Shown: piece by piece, positions 34,101 through 45,142 of the stretch
Layout: each line of letters opens with the position of its first letter
Numbering within the stretch: the stretch's first letter is position 1
Origin: Megascapheus bottae
Taxonomy: Eukaryota; Chordata; Mammalia; Rodentia; Geomyidae
Assembly: GCA_024803745.1 (NCBI GenBank)
Contig: JANJXV010000025.1
Coordinates: 21,010,610 to 21,074,609 of the forward strand
DNA length: 64,000 nt
Direction: 5' to 3'
Translations under genes and position numbers: made by a program
Notes under the pieces: model-generated
What the model was told of the DNA's origin: nothing
The model's input: the letters and a program-made list of their open reading frames with translations, nothing else
Database searches by the model: none

Positions 34101-34834
34101 CAACTCCCCATGTATTCACTCATCCTCTTTCATCTATTTTCGCATCTACCTGGTCAGCAAACATTTCCGTGGTATCTTAAAGTTCCAGCTACCACATTGG
34201 CCATGTTAGGGGGAATAATAGTTCACTCTCTGTAGAAAGTTTGTAAGTTAGAAGACAGACAAACAGAAGGAAATCAATCATCACAGTCCAGTGCCAGCTA
34301 ATGCAGCAGGAAGTTCTAAGAAGTGACTTTCACTACTGTGAACTATTTGCTTAGTATGGATGGAAAACAAAAAGACACTATTCATCATCTGGCTGCCATG
34401 GGTGAAGGCTCCTCTGGGCCACAGGGACCTGAGCCTGTTTGAAGACAAGTGGAAAATGACAACCTTGGAGTTTAACTTGAAGATGGGGTGGGGGGAAGTT
34501 TCCGGGAGACTGTGGGAAGTAGATGCATAGACCCATTCAGAATGGAAGGAGTTCTCCCGCCCATCTCTCCTCTGGGGTCCCTCAGCATACATCTGAAAAG
34601 TTGTTGGCAGCGCATTGGTGATTTATGGGCTGGATTCCCATGGCTGTCAGAGCATGATTGGACGTTCCAGGCATAAAATGAACCACAGTGGAGCAAGATG
34701 GCATTTGGGAGACAGACTTATTCCCAACTCTGCCCAGCTGTGTGCCACAATCTCCAGCTGCTTCAACTCTAAAGTCACCTGAGCTTGAGAAATCTTTAAA
34801 AAGGTAGTTGGAGCCCTGTTTGTTTAGGGTTATT

Positions 34835-34955
34835 TTTTTCAAATAGGGTCTCAAGATTTTTTGTCTTGGGCCAGCTTCAGACTCCAGTTTTCCTAATTCC
34901 AGCCTCTGGGGTTGTTATAGAATCAACGTCTTGTGCCACCATGCCTGATTTTTTT
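34835..34955 (-). mobile_element. B1-like SINE, reverse, old
   Basis: AAATAGGGTCTCAAGATTTT, GGGCCAGCTTCAGACTCCAG and TTGTGCCACCATGCCTG. Confidence 0.65.
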
Positions 34956-35254
34956 GGTTGAGATGGGATCGCAATAAAATGTTAACCTCAAACCATGATA
35001 CCCCTGTCATTTATCCAATGCTCTCCTAACAGAACTTTTATGAAGGAAAGTAAATCTTGGCTCAAAAATCATGGACTGAAAAGACTCAGCACCTTCCATG
35101 TGTAGAGCTCTTCTGACATGGATCAGGAGAGAGGAAGGAGAATGCCCTGGAAGTGTAGGTCGGGGAAAGCAGGATGCTCTGTTAGGCTCAAGACAACAGC
35201 AGTCAGGGCTGACTGTCTCCTTGGTTTCTTGGCCACTCCTCTGCAGAGTGGAGA

Positions 35255-35366
35255 ATGCCAAGCGGTTGAGAGTCATCTCTGTTCCCCACACACACTCTAT
35301 GACCTTGGGCAAGTCACATCTTATGTCTGGGTATCTGTCTGCTCATCTGTAAAATGAAAGTCTTGG
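35255..35366 (+). repeat. MIR-type ancient SINE, 3' half
   Basis: CTCTATGACCTTGGGCAAGT, TCTGCTCATCTGTAAAATGA and AAGTCTTGGG match the MIR core. Confidence 0.75.
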
Positions 35367-36015
35367 GTGGAGATGGGTTTTTTAAGATCCCTTCCGGGCT
35401 CTGTCTTAAGAATTCACACCAATGCCTTCTTCCTTTCTTCCACCGATGTGTTCCCACAGTGCCCTCTACTGGCTGATCCATAGAGAGCAGCCAAGCCCGG
35501 ACCCCAGAGGCTGGCATTGGGCTGGACTGGCAAAGGCAGTTGGTTAAGTTCCCATGACCGACTTATCAGGATAAGCACCTGGGATAAGAGTCAGGAAATA
35601 TGACTCCCGGAATCACAAGAGTCTTGCAAGACTTCAAGACTATTGCCACAACAGTAATATTAGCTAACATTTTCTCAAGGCTAAAGGTTTCCCTAGCATG
35701 GGTTAGAAGCTGAGTAAAAGAGGGCCAGGGTAGACTGCTAGAGAGAGAGAATTCATCCATGGAGACATCAAGGGTGAAGGCTTGTCTTTATGAAGATCCA
35801 CTGGAAAGATTTTGAGCACCAAGAGGACAGCATGTACAAAGGCCCCACAAGAGGAAGAGACCCAGGGATATTCAAGGAACCAAAGGCCATGGAATTAGCA
35901 ATGACTACTGGGACACTAAAGTGTCTGGGAATGTTGACCTCATTGTATATAGGTACAGTCCTCATGGGAAACCATGTGCCAATGTTGCTAAAGCTACATA
36001 TGCCTCTGCCAATAG

Positions 36016-36018
<3 letters not shown>
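35367..36018. other. Unassigned non-coding sequence
   Basis: No recognised element between the MIR and the GT run. Confidence 0.5.

Positions 36019-36068
<50 letters not shown>
36019..36068. repeat. (GT)n microsatellite
   Basis: Pure GT run of about 50 nt. Confidence 0.97.
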
Positions 36069-36070
<2 letters not shown>

Positions 36071-36191
36071 TTCTCAAGTGGATGTACAAGAAACCAACAT
36101 AGAAGGCAGAGGCAGAATGACCACGAGTGCAAGTCATTGAGCAGTCCACACAAGATAGCCAGATGGTCCATGCCTTCTATGCCAGTGTATT

Positions 36192-36400
36192 ATGCTGGGC
36201 ATGGTGGCAACACATCTGAAATCCCAGATATTCATGAGATACAGTCAGGAGGAGTATGGTCTGAGGTCAACCCAGGCAAAAGAAGGTAACCTTATTTTTA
36301 AAAATAACCTAAAAGCAAAAGGACTGGGAGTGTGGTCTAAGTGGTAAAACACTTGTTTAGCAAATGCAAGGACTTGTGTTCAATCCCAAGTACCATAGAT
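36192..36400 (+). mobile_element. B1-like plus ID-like dimeric SINE
   Basis: The left half has GCTGGGCATGGTGGCAACAC. The right half has GGGAGTGTGGTCTAAGTGGT and TTGTGTTCAATCCCAAGTAC. There is no Geo half. It is the same design as 8863-9192. Confidence 0.7.
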
Positions 36401-37154
36401 TTAAATAAAAATCCCAAGCAGGAACATCATGGCTACTACAATTATGTTACACTTGCAAGAGGAGGAACACAGACATGGCCATTCATCCCAAGACCAGAAT
36501 TTTCAGTGCTACCTTTCTACCAGGGGTCTCTCTGGTGGGGCGCTTCAGCAAGGTAGACCAGTTGCCCTGAGTTCCTAAAGAGCAAAGAGAGATCAGCTAA
36601 GGAGCTAAAGACTGGGCAGCAGCCCAAAGCAATCCATCAAGGATTCCTCTTTCTGTGCTCTCCATTTTCAAACCATCTCCCTTCTGAACCAACCAAAAGT
36701 GGAGGGCTCTGAGGCCAAGATTTCTAGTGGGAATTTATGTGGAAGTAGCCCCAGGCTAGGTCAATGAGTCCTGGGCTGGGGCCGGAAGTTTGACATGCAC
36801 AGTTTGTCAATGACCGAGTCATAGATCCTCAGGCCTAGCAGCCGGGGCATCATTAGGTTAATTTACAGATGACTGGAGAGGAAGTGAGTGGTGCAGTTGA
36901 GCTCTCACATGGCATCAGACTGAAATATGAATTTGTGAGTTCTTGGCCCATTGAACTCTGCGTGTTGTTTCCTTGGGGACGGAAGAGAGGCCTGGGTGAT
37001 TTCATCTGAGAAGTTCTTTCTTTGTCTCTTGGGTCCAATGACTCCTCTTAATTCCTGCTTAGGGTGGAAGGGTCTCAAGGAATGCTTCAGGAAGAGTGCT
37101 TTTATTTATGGTCTCTCTCTTTCTTTTGTTTTATTTTTTTACTGTGTTTTATTT

Positions 37155-37255
37155 ATTTTCGAGACGATACTTATCATGTATCCCAGGCTGGCCTCCTCTG
37201 GCCTTTAGTCTCCTGAGAGCTGGGATTACAGGTATGTAGGATTATACCCAGGGAA
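37155..37255 (-). mobile_element. B1-like SINE, reverse
   Basis: GAGACGATACTTATCATGTA, CCCAGGCTGGCCTCCTCTGG and GAGCTGGGATTACAGGTATG. Confidence 0.75.
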
Positions 37256-37274
37256 GAATGCTTTGTTTTGTTTT

Positions 37275-37428
37275 AGGTTATAGGGCTTGAACTCCGCCTG
37301 GGTGCTATGTTTTATAGTGCTTAATTAGAGATAAGAGTCTCACAAACTTTCCTTCCTGAGCTAACTACAAACCACAATCCTCAGATCACAGCCTCCTGAG
37401 TGGCTAGGATTACAGGCATGAGCTGGGC
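37275..37428 (-). mobile_element. 7SL/B1-headed Geo SINE, reverse, Geo half mostly missing
   Basis: ATAGGGCTTGAACTCCGCCT jumps to AATTAGAGATAAGAGTCTCA, then CAGCCTCCTGAGTGGCTAGG. Confidence 0.8.
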
Positions 37429-37581
37429 TTGAAGAATGCTTTTGGCTAGGATTTTCTTTTGGGCAGTCCTGTTTCCTGTGACTCTTCCCCCTGATTCTGA
37501 CCCTAAATAGGCCTGAACCAGCTCCATCGCCATTATGCCATGCCTCGTCCTCCTGAGTTTTCTGTCTCTTGGCTCTTCTCA

Positions 37582-37640
37582 GCATCTCACTTCAACTCTC
37601 CCTTGTAGTTGATCTGATTTGTTAGTATTGTTTTTCTGCT
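37582..37640 (+). repeat. Dispersed repeat of unknown family, copy 3
   Basis: CTTCAACTCTCCC, AGTTGATCTGATTTGTTAGT and ATTGTTTTTCTGCTC match the copies near 20 kb. Confidence 0.55.
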
Positions 37641-37842
37641 CTTTCTTTTCTCTCCTGCTCTCATGGATCAGTTTTGTGATGGTGTCAAATGTATTCGAAG
37701 GGCTGCAGGTCTTTGTGACAAGATTTCACCAGTGGTCACAGCTTTCCAATAGACACTCCTAATTTGACCTATCAACACATGGCTTCTCCATTTCTCATGA
37801 CTGACTTCCCATACAACAGTGTGCTCACACTCATACTCAGTA

Positions 37843-37844
<2 letters not shown>

Positions 37845-37898
<54 letters not shown>

Positions 37899-37910
37899 AT
37901 ACACACACGG
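37845..37910. repeat. (AC)n microsatellite
   Basis: About 52 nt of pure AC, then CATACACACACG. Confidence 0.97.
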
Positions 37911-38129
37911 TACAATTCTGAGGCAGATTTTTTTATATTATATTGCTCATATGGGAGCATATTTAAGTGATCCTGACTTCCATCCCCAGATTCTGTCACC
38001 CACTAATGATGCAGCCTTGAGTGAGTTTCCTAACACTTGCAAATTTCAAGTTCCTTAGCTGTGAAGGGAAAGTCAGAAGTACTTGCCTTCCACAGGCTAA
38101 ATAAACAAGGATGCCTTATCTGTATGCTG

Positions 38130-38215
38130 GGAAGCTCCTTAAATCTATCTGTGCTTTAGTTTCCTCCTCTGTAAAATGGAATCTCAGCTCCCATCTCAAA
38201 GGCTTATGGGAAGAC
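38130..38215 (+). repeat. MIR-type ancient SINE, 3' half
   Basis: TTAGTTTCCTCCTCTGTAAA and ATGGAATCTC are the typical MIR core end. Confidence 0.65.
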
Positions 38216-38363
38216 TGAGTCAAAGAATCAACCAGGAAACCTAAAATGTTTGACAGGTCGATTGGTCTGTACTGAGTGTTCATAAAGAATAATTCCATGT
38301 GTTGAAAGGAGAAGGAATTCCCTTCCATATGCTCCTCAGCCCTGTTTCCAGCAAATATAATTT

Positions 38364-38553
38364 GTTTTGCCAGTCCTGTGCGTCAGCTCAGGGCATGAGC
38401 ATTGTCCTTGGGCTTTCTCAAAGTCAGAGCTCTACCACTTGAGCCTCAGCACCACTTCTGGCTTTTTTCTATGTATGTGGGACTGAGGAATTGAACCCGG
38501 GTCTTCGTGTATGCTAGGCAAGCACTCTACCACTAGGCCAAACTCCCGGTCCC
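38364..38553 (-). mobile_element. IDL-Geo SINE, reverse, with 17-bp target-site duplication
   Basis: Reverse Geo (TTTGCCAGTCCTGTGCGTCA, ACCACTTGAGCCTCAGCACC) then reverse IDL (GAATTGAACCCGGGTCTTCG, GCTAGGCAAGCACTCTACCA). TCCAGCAAATATAATTT flanks it at 38347-38363 and 38554-38570. Confidence 0.94.
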
Positions 38554-38639
38554 TCCAGCAAATATAATTTTTAAGACTGACTTTCTCTCGGAAGAGAGAG
38601 TATAGGCTCCTCAGTTAAGTGGATAGGGATTTTTTTAAA

Positions 38640-38960
38640 TGGTAGACATCATGCATAATGCAAATACACTGTTCATCGTGGAGCTTCTTCTTCCCATAAT
38701 GCCTTGGGTCCCCATTCAACCAATGGAAAGAGCTGGGGCAGTACACAGACAAGCCATTGAGCAATCAGTGTGAAGCCCAGGGGAGGAGAAATGGGAGAAG
38801 CCCCATGCTATAAAAGCCACCATTTGGATTCGTCTTTGGGGTTCCTTCTCTAAGGAATGTCTTTCAGTGCTTTCTTGTCACTTTGAAATAAACGTGTTCT
38901 GTCTGCTTGAAACACCTTCCTGCCTTGTAATTTTCTAATGAGCCCATACCCCTGGAAGGC
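38640..38960 (+). mobile_element. Probable solo LTR (endogenous retrovirus-like), boundaries uncertain
   Basis: A compact run of CCAAT (in CAACCAATGG), a second CAATCAG, a TATA box TATAAAAG at 38809-38816 and AATAAA at 38887-38892 followed by GTGTTCTGTCTG is the U3-R-U5 layout of an LTR. No internal retroviral genes lie beside it, and terminal repeats were not found by eye. An isolated promoter is the alternative. Confidence 0.5.
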
Positions 38961-39384
38961 ACACCTAGGAGAAGCAGCTTTCACCATTTAGTCAAGAACA
39001 GGAGTGAGGATGGTGGTGATGATGGTGGAATTATCATCTGCACCAACACTTCTCCACCCTCCCTCATCTTTATTTCTCTGACAAGCCTGTGAAGCTGTTT
39101 GGGCAGAGATTCCCTTTAGCTCATAGAAAGGAGGCAAGTTGGACAATGATGCCTGGGATATAGGACCCAAGGGTTGTATTCTTTAAAACTCCTCTAGTGA
39201 TTCTGGAGCCAGGTTTAGATACCACCATAAGACCCAGACAAACAAGACTCCCCCTCATTTCTCTACCAATACAGTAGACTTATAAGGTAGCCCATGAAAC
39301 AAGGCTGCTTTTGTCCTTAAGAACAAAATTTTAAAATTAGAGGCTCCTAGAATCTGGGATTTTGCTTGGTCTTCAAACAAATGT

Positions 39385-39466
39385 CCTATTTTTGTGGGCC
39401 TTTTACATGCTAGGCAAGCTTTCTATTATCGAGTTCTTCCCCGCTACGGCCCCAGCACCCAAAGCT
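39385..39466 (-). mobile_element. ID-type SINE monomer, reverse, old
   Basis: On the minus strand AAGCTTGCCTAGCATGTAAA is recognisable; the B-box part is decayed. Confidence 0.45.
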
Positions 39467-39574
39467 TGTTTTGTTTTGTTTTGATATTTGTGTTCAAAAG
39501 CTCCTTTTTATGACTTTGTAAGATGTGACTGCTGATTGGTTGATACGTGTATTGTTTTCTAGACTTAACTTAGT

Positions 39575-39745
39575 TCCTTAAGGCCAGTGCCCTATCACTT
39601 ACAGCTCTACTTTTAGCTTTTGTTGTTGTTGATTGCAGATAAGAGTCTTGTGGACTTTCCTGTCCAGGCTAGCTTTGAAGTACAGTTCTTAAATCTCAGC
39701 TTCCTGTGTAGCTAGGAACACAGGCAAAAGCCACCCGTGCCTCAA
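39575..39745 (-). mobile_element. 7SL/B1-headed Geo SINE, reverse, truncated
   Basis: CCAGTGCCCTATCACTTACA, AGATAAGAGTCTTGTGGACT and GCTTCCTGTGTAGCTAGGAA. Confidence 0.8.
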
Positions 39746-40872
39746 ATGAGAAGAGACAGGGAGCTGGATGGACAAGAAGGAAAAATAGCTCTGGAGAGAA
39801 GAGCAGAGGTAATGGTTCAGGGCGGGTGAAAGATGGAAGGATGAACAAACTTGGACATCTGGTAACCAAGGTATTATCTCACACCACCCACCTGCATGCT
39901 TCTTTCTCCCTACCATTAATTCCCCTTTGCTTGAGTTGTTGAGAGTATCTATTTCTCACAATCTCACCCTCGCTGAATAAGGTGACAGCATATCAAACTG
40001 GCTCCACAACCAGGGATCCTGACCCCGCTTCCAGACATTCTCCTTGCCACCATCTTGAGGGACTCCAGCACTGGTGGCATCTTTGAGGTTTTCATCAAAT
40101 GTTTTCCAGGAAGATGGGCACCCCATGGTTTGTGCTTTGTGCTAGGGCCATGCACTCCAGGATCTGTTTCTGCAGGATCTGTCAGCCAGGACTCATGGTA
40201 TAATAGCAGACTCTCAATATAATGAGCAGAACAAATGCACTGCTCTCACATGAAGAGGGGCTCCCTGGGATGGTGACATCTCTACATCCAAACCGAGCCA
40301 CTCCTCCAGCTTCTGGGTCCTCGGGGTAGCAGTGTGCCTAGTTCTAAGACAATCACTGGTGTGGGGTCAGAGGCAGGGAGCTAGGGGACCAGTCTTCCCT
40401 TTGAGGATTCCCCAAAGTACCTCCCATAGCTGTTCCCATGGTGACCAGTGAAACGAGGATGGAAACGCATCAGAGGACACAGAGGCAATGCAAGGGTCAA
40501 TATGTTTGGTTCATCAGCAGTCAGGAGAGAAGACGCGAGTGAAGGATCAAAGTCATGGCCCTTTCCATCCCCACCAGGACAGGACACATCTTTCTAGGAG
40601 TCATCAACCTATTTGATATTTCTAGTAAAGGCTGGAGCCACAGGATTTGCTTTCCAAGTCCCACAGATGAAGGAGAAGAGAATAAGGCCAGTCCAGAACC
40701 AACTTCCACAGTGAAATCAAGATGTCCTCAAATGTTAAAGGAGGTGAACACTCCCCCCAATCCTTGTCTGCCCCTGTGATGTGTGGATGACCCCGCTGTG
40801 CTGAAGATGAATGGAAGTCATTGCTAGGAAGGGAAGAGCACAGATTTCAAGGCTGGATGCCTAGCTGGGTTC
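39746..40872. other. GP2 3' flank including the 3' UTR of undetermined length
   Basis: The GP2 3' UTR must begin at 40872 and run leftward. No AATAAA or ATTAAA on the minus strand is evident in the first 500 nt, so its end is not placed. Confidence 0.5.
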
Positions 40873-40931
40873 TCAGAACAGCCAAGCTAGGAGTACAGAC
40901 AAGAGGAGGCCAGGCCAGGCCAGCAGGAACT
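40873..40931 (-). CDS. GP2: GP2 coding exon 10: GPI-signal tail and stop
   Basis: The acceptor TGTATTTCAG|AGTTCC opens a phase-1 exon reading [19 protein letters not shown] and then TGA. The tail ends exactly like human GP2 (LLAWLF as I recall it) and is the hydrophobic GPI transamidase signal. The coding part is 59 nt. The 3' UTR continues below 40873, but its end was not located. Confidence 0.92.
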
Positions 40932-43900
40932 CTGAAATACAAAAAGCAATACCATCAGGTGTGGGACTTTGAGATACAGCAGCAAACATGAGCTTCTTTC
41001 ATTGTCACTTTTGCTGCATGCGATGACAAAGGCAAGCATCCTCATACGGGGTCTGGGTTACATGGCAAGTCACTTGGGAGATGCAAAGCCATGGAGTCAT
41101 CCGCTACTTTTCTCCATGTTGTACTGGGCATACAGGAAAGTAATTTGGGCTCCCTACCCCCCAACCCCACGACTCCTTTGCAGTCCACATCTGACCAATC
41201 AAATGAGAGTAGAAATCATGGATGTCATGTGGAGGCTTGGTTCTGGCAGGGTCCTGCCCTCTCAGCAGGTGACAGATGCTTGAAGACCCATGATAAGAAT
41301 GGCAGGGATAAAGGAGTTGCCAGAAGTTACCAGAAGGTAGCAGGAGCCTGAGTTCTTGACAACTACATCAGAACTGCAACCTTTTCTCCCCCCGGGAAAT
41401 TATATCATGATGTCAAAGACACAGAGCCAGGCACAGACAAGTGCACTGAGGAAGATGAGAAGAGGAAAGGGAAAGAGTCAGGAGGGTTTCCAGGAAAGGC
41501 ACGTACCTGCAGTGCTGGGGCTTCTGCTCATGGCACCAATCTGTGCACCTGTGGACGAGACAATGACCAACCCTTAGCTGTGCAGGGCAGCTGAACTGCT
41601 GGGGATTGTGACAGTTCCAGACCTTCCTGCATCTGGTCTCCACAAACCCTGGCAATCCTGCCTCTGTTATATCTGATAGCAGGCACTTTTGTTAGTATTA
41701 AAAAAAATTTTAACAGCACCAGAGCTTGAATTCAAGGTCTTGCTCAGTCACTTGGTTGGCTGGCTGGCTTGGCTGATTCTCTACTACTTTAGTCACACCT
41801 ACAGTCCAGCTGGTTTTGTTGATGATTTTGCCAGACTGTTCTTCCAGGATGAACTTCAGATCTCAGCCTCCTGAGTGGCTTAGATAACAGGTATGAGCCA
41901 CCAGTGTACATCTTGACAGACATGTATTCCATGCATTTTGTTTGTTTGTTTGTTTGTTTTATGTTGGTGGTCCTGGGGCTTGAATTCTGAGCTTGGGCAC
42001 TGTCCCTGGGCTCCTTTTGTTCAAGGCTAGTACTCTTCCACTTGAGCCACAGCTCTACTTTTGACTTTTTCTGTGATTAATTGGAGATTAGAATCTCCAG
42101 GACTCTCCTGCCCTGGTTAGCTTCAGATCTTGGCCTCCTGAGTAGCCAGGATTACAGGCAGAAACCACCAGTGCCCGGCTGCCCTGCATTTTAAATTCAG
42201 CTCTCCACATGAGGAAAGTATCTGCTATGCATCTGACTGATGAAAAGGCCCAGGCTTACCAATGTGGAGAAACTTGCTAAGTGGACCTTCCCACTGACTT
42301 TGGTTTCAAAAAGGAACTTCCTGACTCCCTTCATTGCCTAGTAACCCTGGGACCCCAAAAGTTCAGGGCTTCATAAAAAGTGCAGAACAATGTGGGGCAG
42401 TACCTCCTGTATGAGCCAGACTCGGGCTCCTGTAAAGGTATGTGATCTAATGTCAAACACATTGATAGCATGGTTCCATGACAATTTAGGGAAAAATGAT
42501 TCGTCTATTCGTTTAAGTTTCTGGACTCTTCCATTTTTTTTCCTCTAAGGGAAATCAAAATCACAACAATCCTGCAACCCCACATGAAGGATGGATGACG
42601 CTGTGAAACAACTGGAACAAGGCCTCCAGGTTGCATCTCTGGAAGACTGTTCTTGAATTTGGGGAAATGCAGTCACTTGTCGGAATACACCACAGTGAAT
42701 TTAGGCTGGAGATGGGATGTAGACTTCACCCACAGAGCCCTGAGTTATGGAGACCTGGAAGAGGTGCAGTGAGAAGGTCCTGTGCTTGGAATCAGACTGA
42801 GCTGATTTCAATCCGAACTCCTAGCACACATGCCTGGGGGGGGGGAGGGGGAGTTATCTCAGCTGAGTCCTTTTGCCTCACTGATTTCTCTTCTGTACAA
42901 TGGGCCCAGAGTTCTTGCCTAGCATGAATGAAGCCCTGGGTATGATTCTTCAGTACCACATAAACAGAAAAAGCCAGAAGCGACGCTATGGCTCAAATGA
43001 TAGAGTGCTATCCTTGAGCAAAAGAAGCTCAGGGACAATGAGGTCAAGCCCCAGGACTGGCAAACAAAAATGTGGGCCCAGTTCTAACAGGATTAGCCAA
43101 GCCAATAAAAGATAAAGCTCATCCTGGTTTCTAGCATATGCGAGGTCCCTGGCAAATGGAAATGTAGCTCTCTTTCATGACAGGATAGATTCACCAGTGG
43201 TGGCTAGACTAGCGTCAGAAAGCCCTGAGTAGCCAGCTAATGGCAGCTTAGGCCTGTAATCCTAGCTACTCAGGAGGCGGAGACCTGAGGATCCTGGTTC
43301 AAAGACAGCCCGTGCAAACAAATCTGAAAGACTCTTACCACCAATTAATCACCAGGAAGTAGAGGTGTGGCTCAAATAGTAGAGTGCCAGCCTTGAGTGG
43401 AAAAAGCTAAAGGGGAATGCTCAGGTCCTGAATTCAAGAGCCAGGATCCAAACACGTGCATCCATGCCTACGTGGCTGGTATTGGTGGCCCCAGACATCT
43501 GTGGCTGTCAACACTTGGATAGCTGGCCTGGTCACCAAGATGGGGACACATACCTCTCTTAGTGATGGGTCCCAAGTCCAGAACCTGGGCTAGGTCAATG
43601 GCTGCCACTTCACTGCGGAGTTGACTTCTTGAACAGGACTGGGAGATTTAAAAACAAAAACAAAAAGCAAAGATTCACATATCCAAATTGAAACATCTGG
43701 CTTCTATGCAAATTACCCAGCCATAGCATCCTGGCCTGCAACCAAGGCTTATCCACAGCTTGGCCTCCTTCTTTTCTGTCTTTTTTCACTTGTTTGTTTG
43801 TGCCACTACTGGGGCTTGAACTCACGGTCTTGTACTCTTGCTTGCACTTTTGCTCCTCAAAACAGGTTCTCTATCACTTGAGTCATACCTCTATTTCCAG

Positions 43901-45104
43901 ATTTTTGTTGGTTAATTGGAGATCAGAGTCTCTTGGGGATTTCTCTGTCCCAGCTGGCTTTGAACCATGATCCTCAGGTCTTTATTTCTTAAGTAGCTAG
44001 GATTCTAGGTGTGAGAAATCTTGCTGTCTCATCAAACAAGGCTGGGTTTAAATCTCATCTCCACTCTCTGTAAGCTGTATGATTTGGGGACAAATGATTT
44101 TACTTCTCTACGATGATTCAATAACACCTGTCTGGATTTAAGGATTTAAATGAGGCACACCTGGAGTCACAGTTCAGCTCTAATGTTTTCCACCAAGCCT
44201 CCATACAATAAAGTCAATTAATAAACTCTACTTAAAGGGCTGTTGAGAGAGTTAAATTAGATGAGACATGGAAAGTCTTAGCATAATGTTTGACACACGG
44301 TAAACACTGATAATAGTCAACGCTGGATGAATATCCATTATCTGAAATATCTGGGACCAGATGTGCTTCAGGCTTTAGAATTGTTCTGAATTGTTTGAAA
44401 CACTTCTGTAGATATTATCAATCAATCGTGCATGATCTGAAAATCAGAAACTTCAATACTGTTCCAAAATCCTGTGCTCAGCCTGGTCTCAAACTCACTT
44501 TACAACCTAAGCTGGCTTTGAACTTGTTGATTCCCCTGCCTCAGCCTCCTGAGTGCTGGGATCAAAAGTTAAATATTTTGGGCCCAGAAAGTTTCCAACT
44601 TCAGACCATTTTTGGATTTTCAGCTCTTCTGGAGTCAGGGATGGTCGGCTTGTGTTATTATGATCATTCAACAAAATCTGTTGTGTCGGACGCCAGTGAC
44701 TCATGCCTATAATCCTAGCTGTTCAGGAGGCTGAGATCTGAGGATCAGGGTTCAAAGTCAGCTTGAGAAAAAAAAGTCCATGAGAGTCTTATCTCCAATT
44801 TATGACCAAAGAAAGCTGCAAACAGAGCTGTGGCTCCAGTGGTAGAGTACCAACTTTGAATGAAAAAGCTAAGAGTCAGCACCCAAGTACTGAGTTTGAG
44901 CCCTAAGACTGGCACACACACACACAAAAAAGTCCTGTGTCAGGATGAGACTAAATGAAACAAACTCTAGGATATGGAAAGAAGAGGTTTATCTTCGTGA
45001 TTATTGTTCTTAATGTACTATGTGAAGTTCTTTTCTCTTTCTTTATGATTAATCTTATGTGGTTACTGCATCTAATTTTGTTATCTGGTATATTGTATAT
45101 GTGT

Positions 45105-45142
<38 letters not shown>

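Noticed and set aside
41340..41506. Reading through the GP2 exon 9 donor, or using the acceptor at CTTCCTCAG near 41446
   Set aside because: Read-through stops within about ten codons, and the alternative exon gives no hydrophobic GPI tail. Splicing to 40931 restores the expected LLAWLF end.
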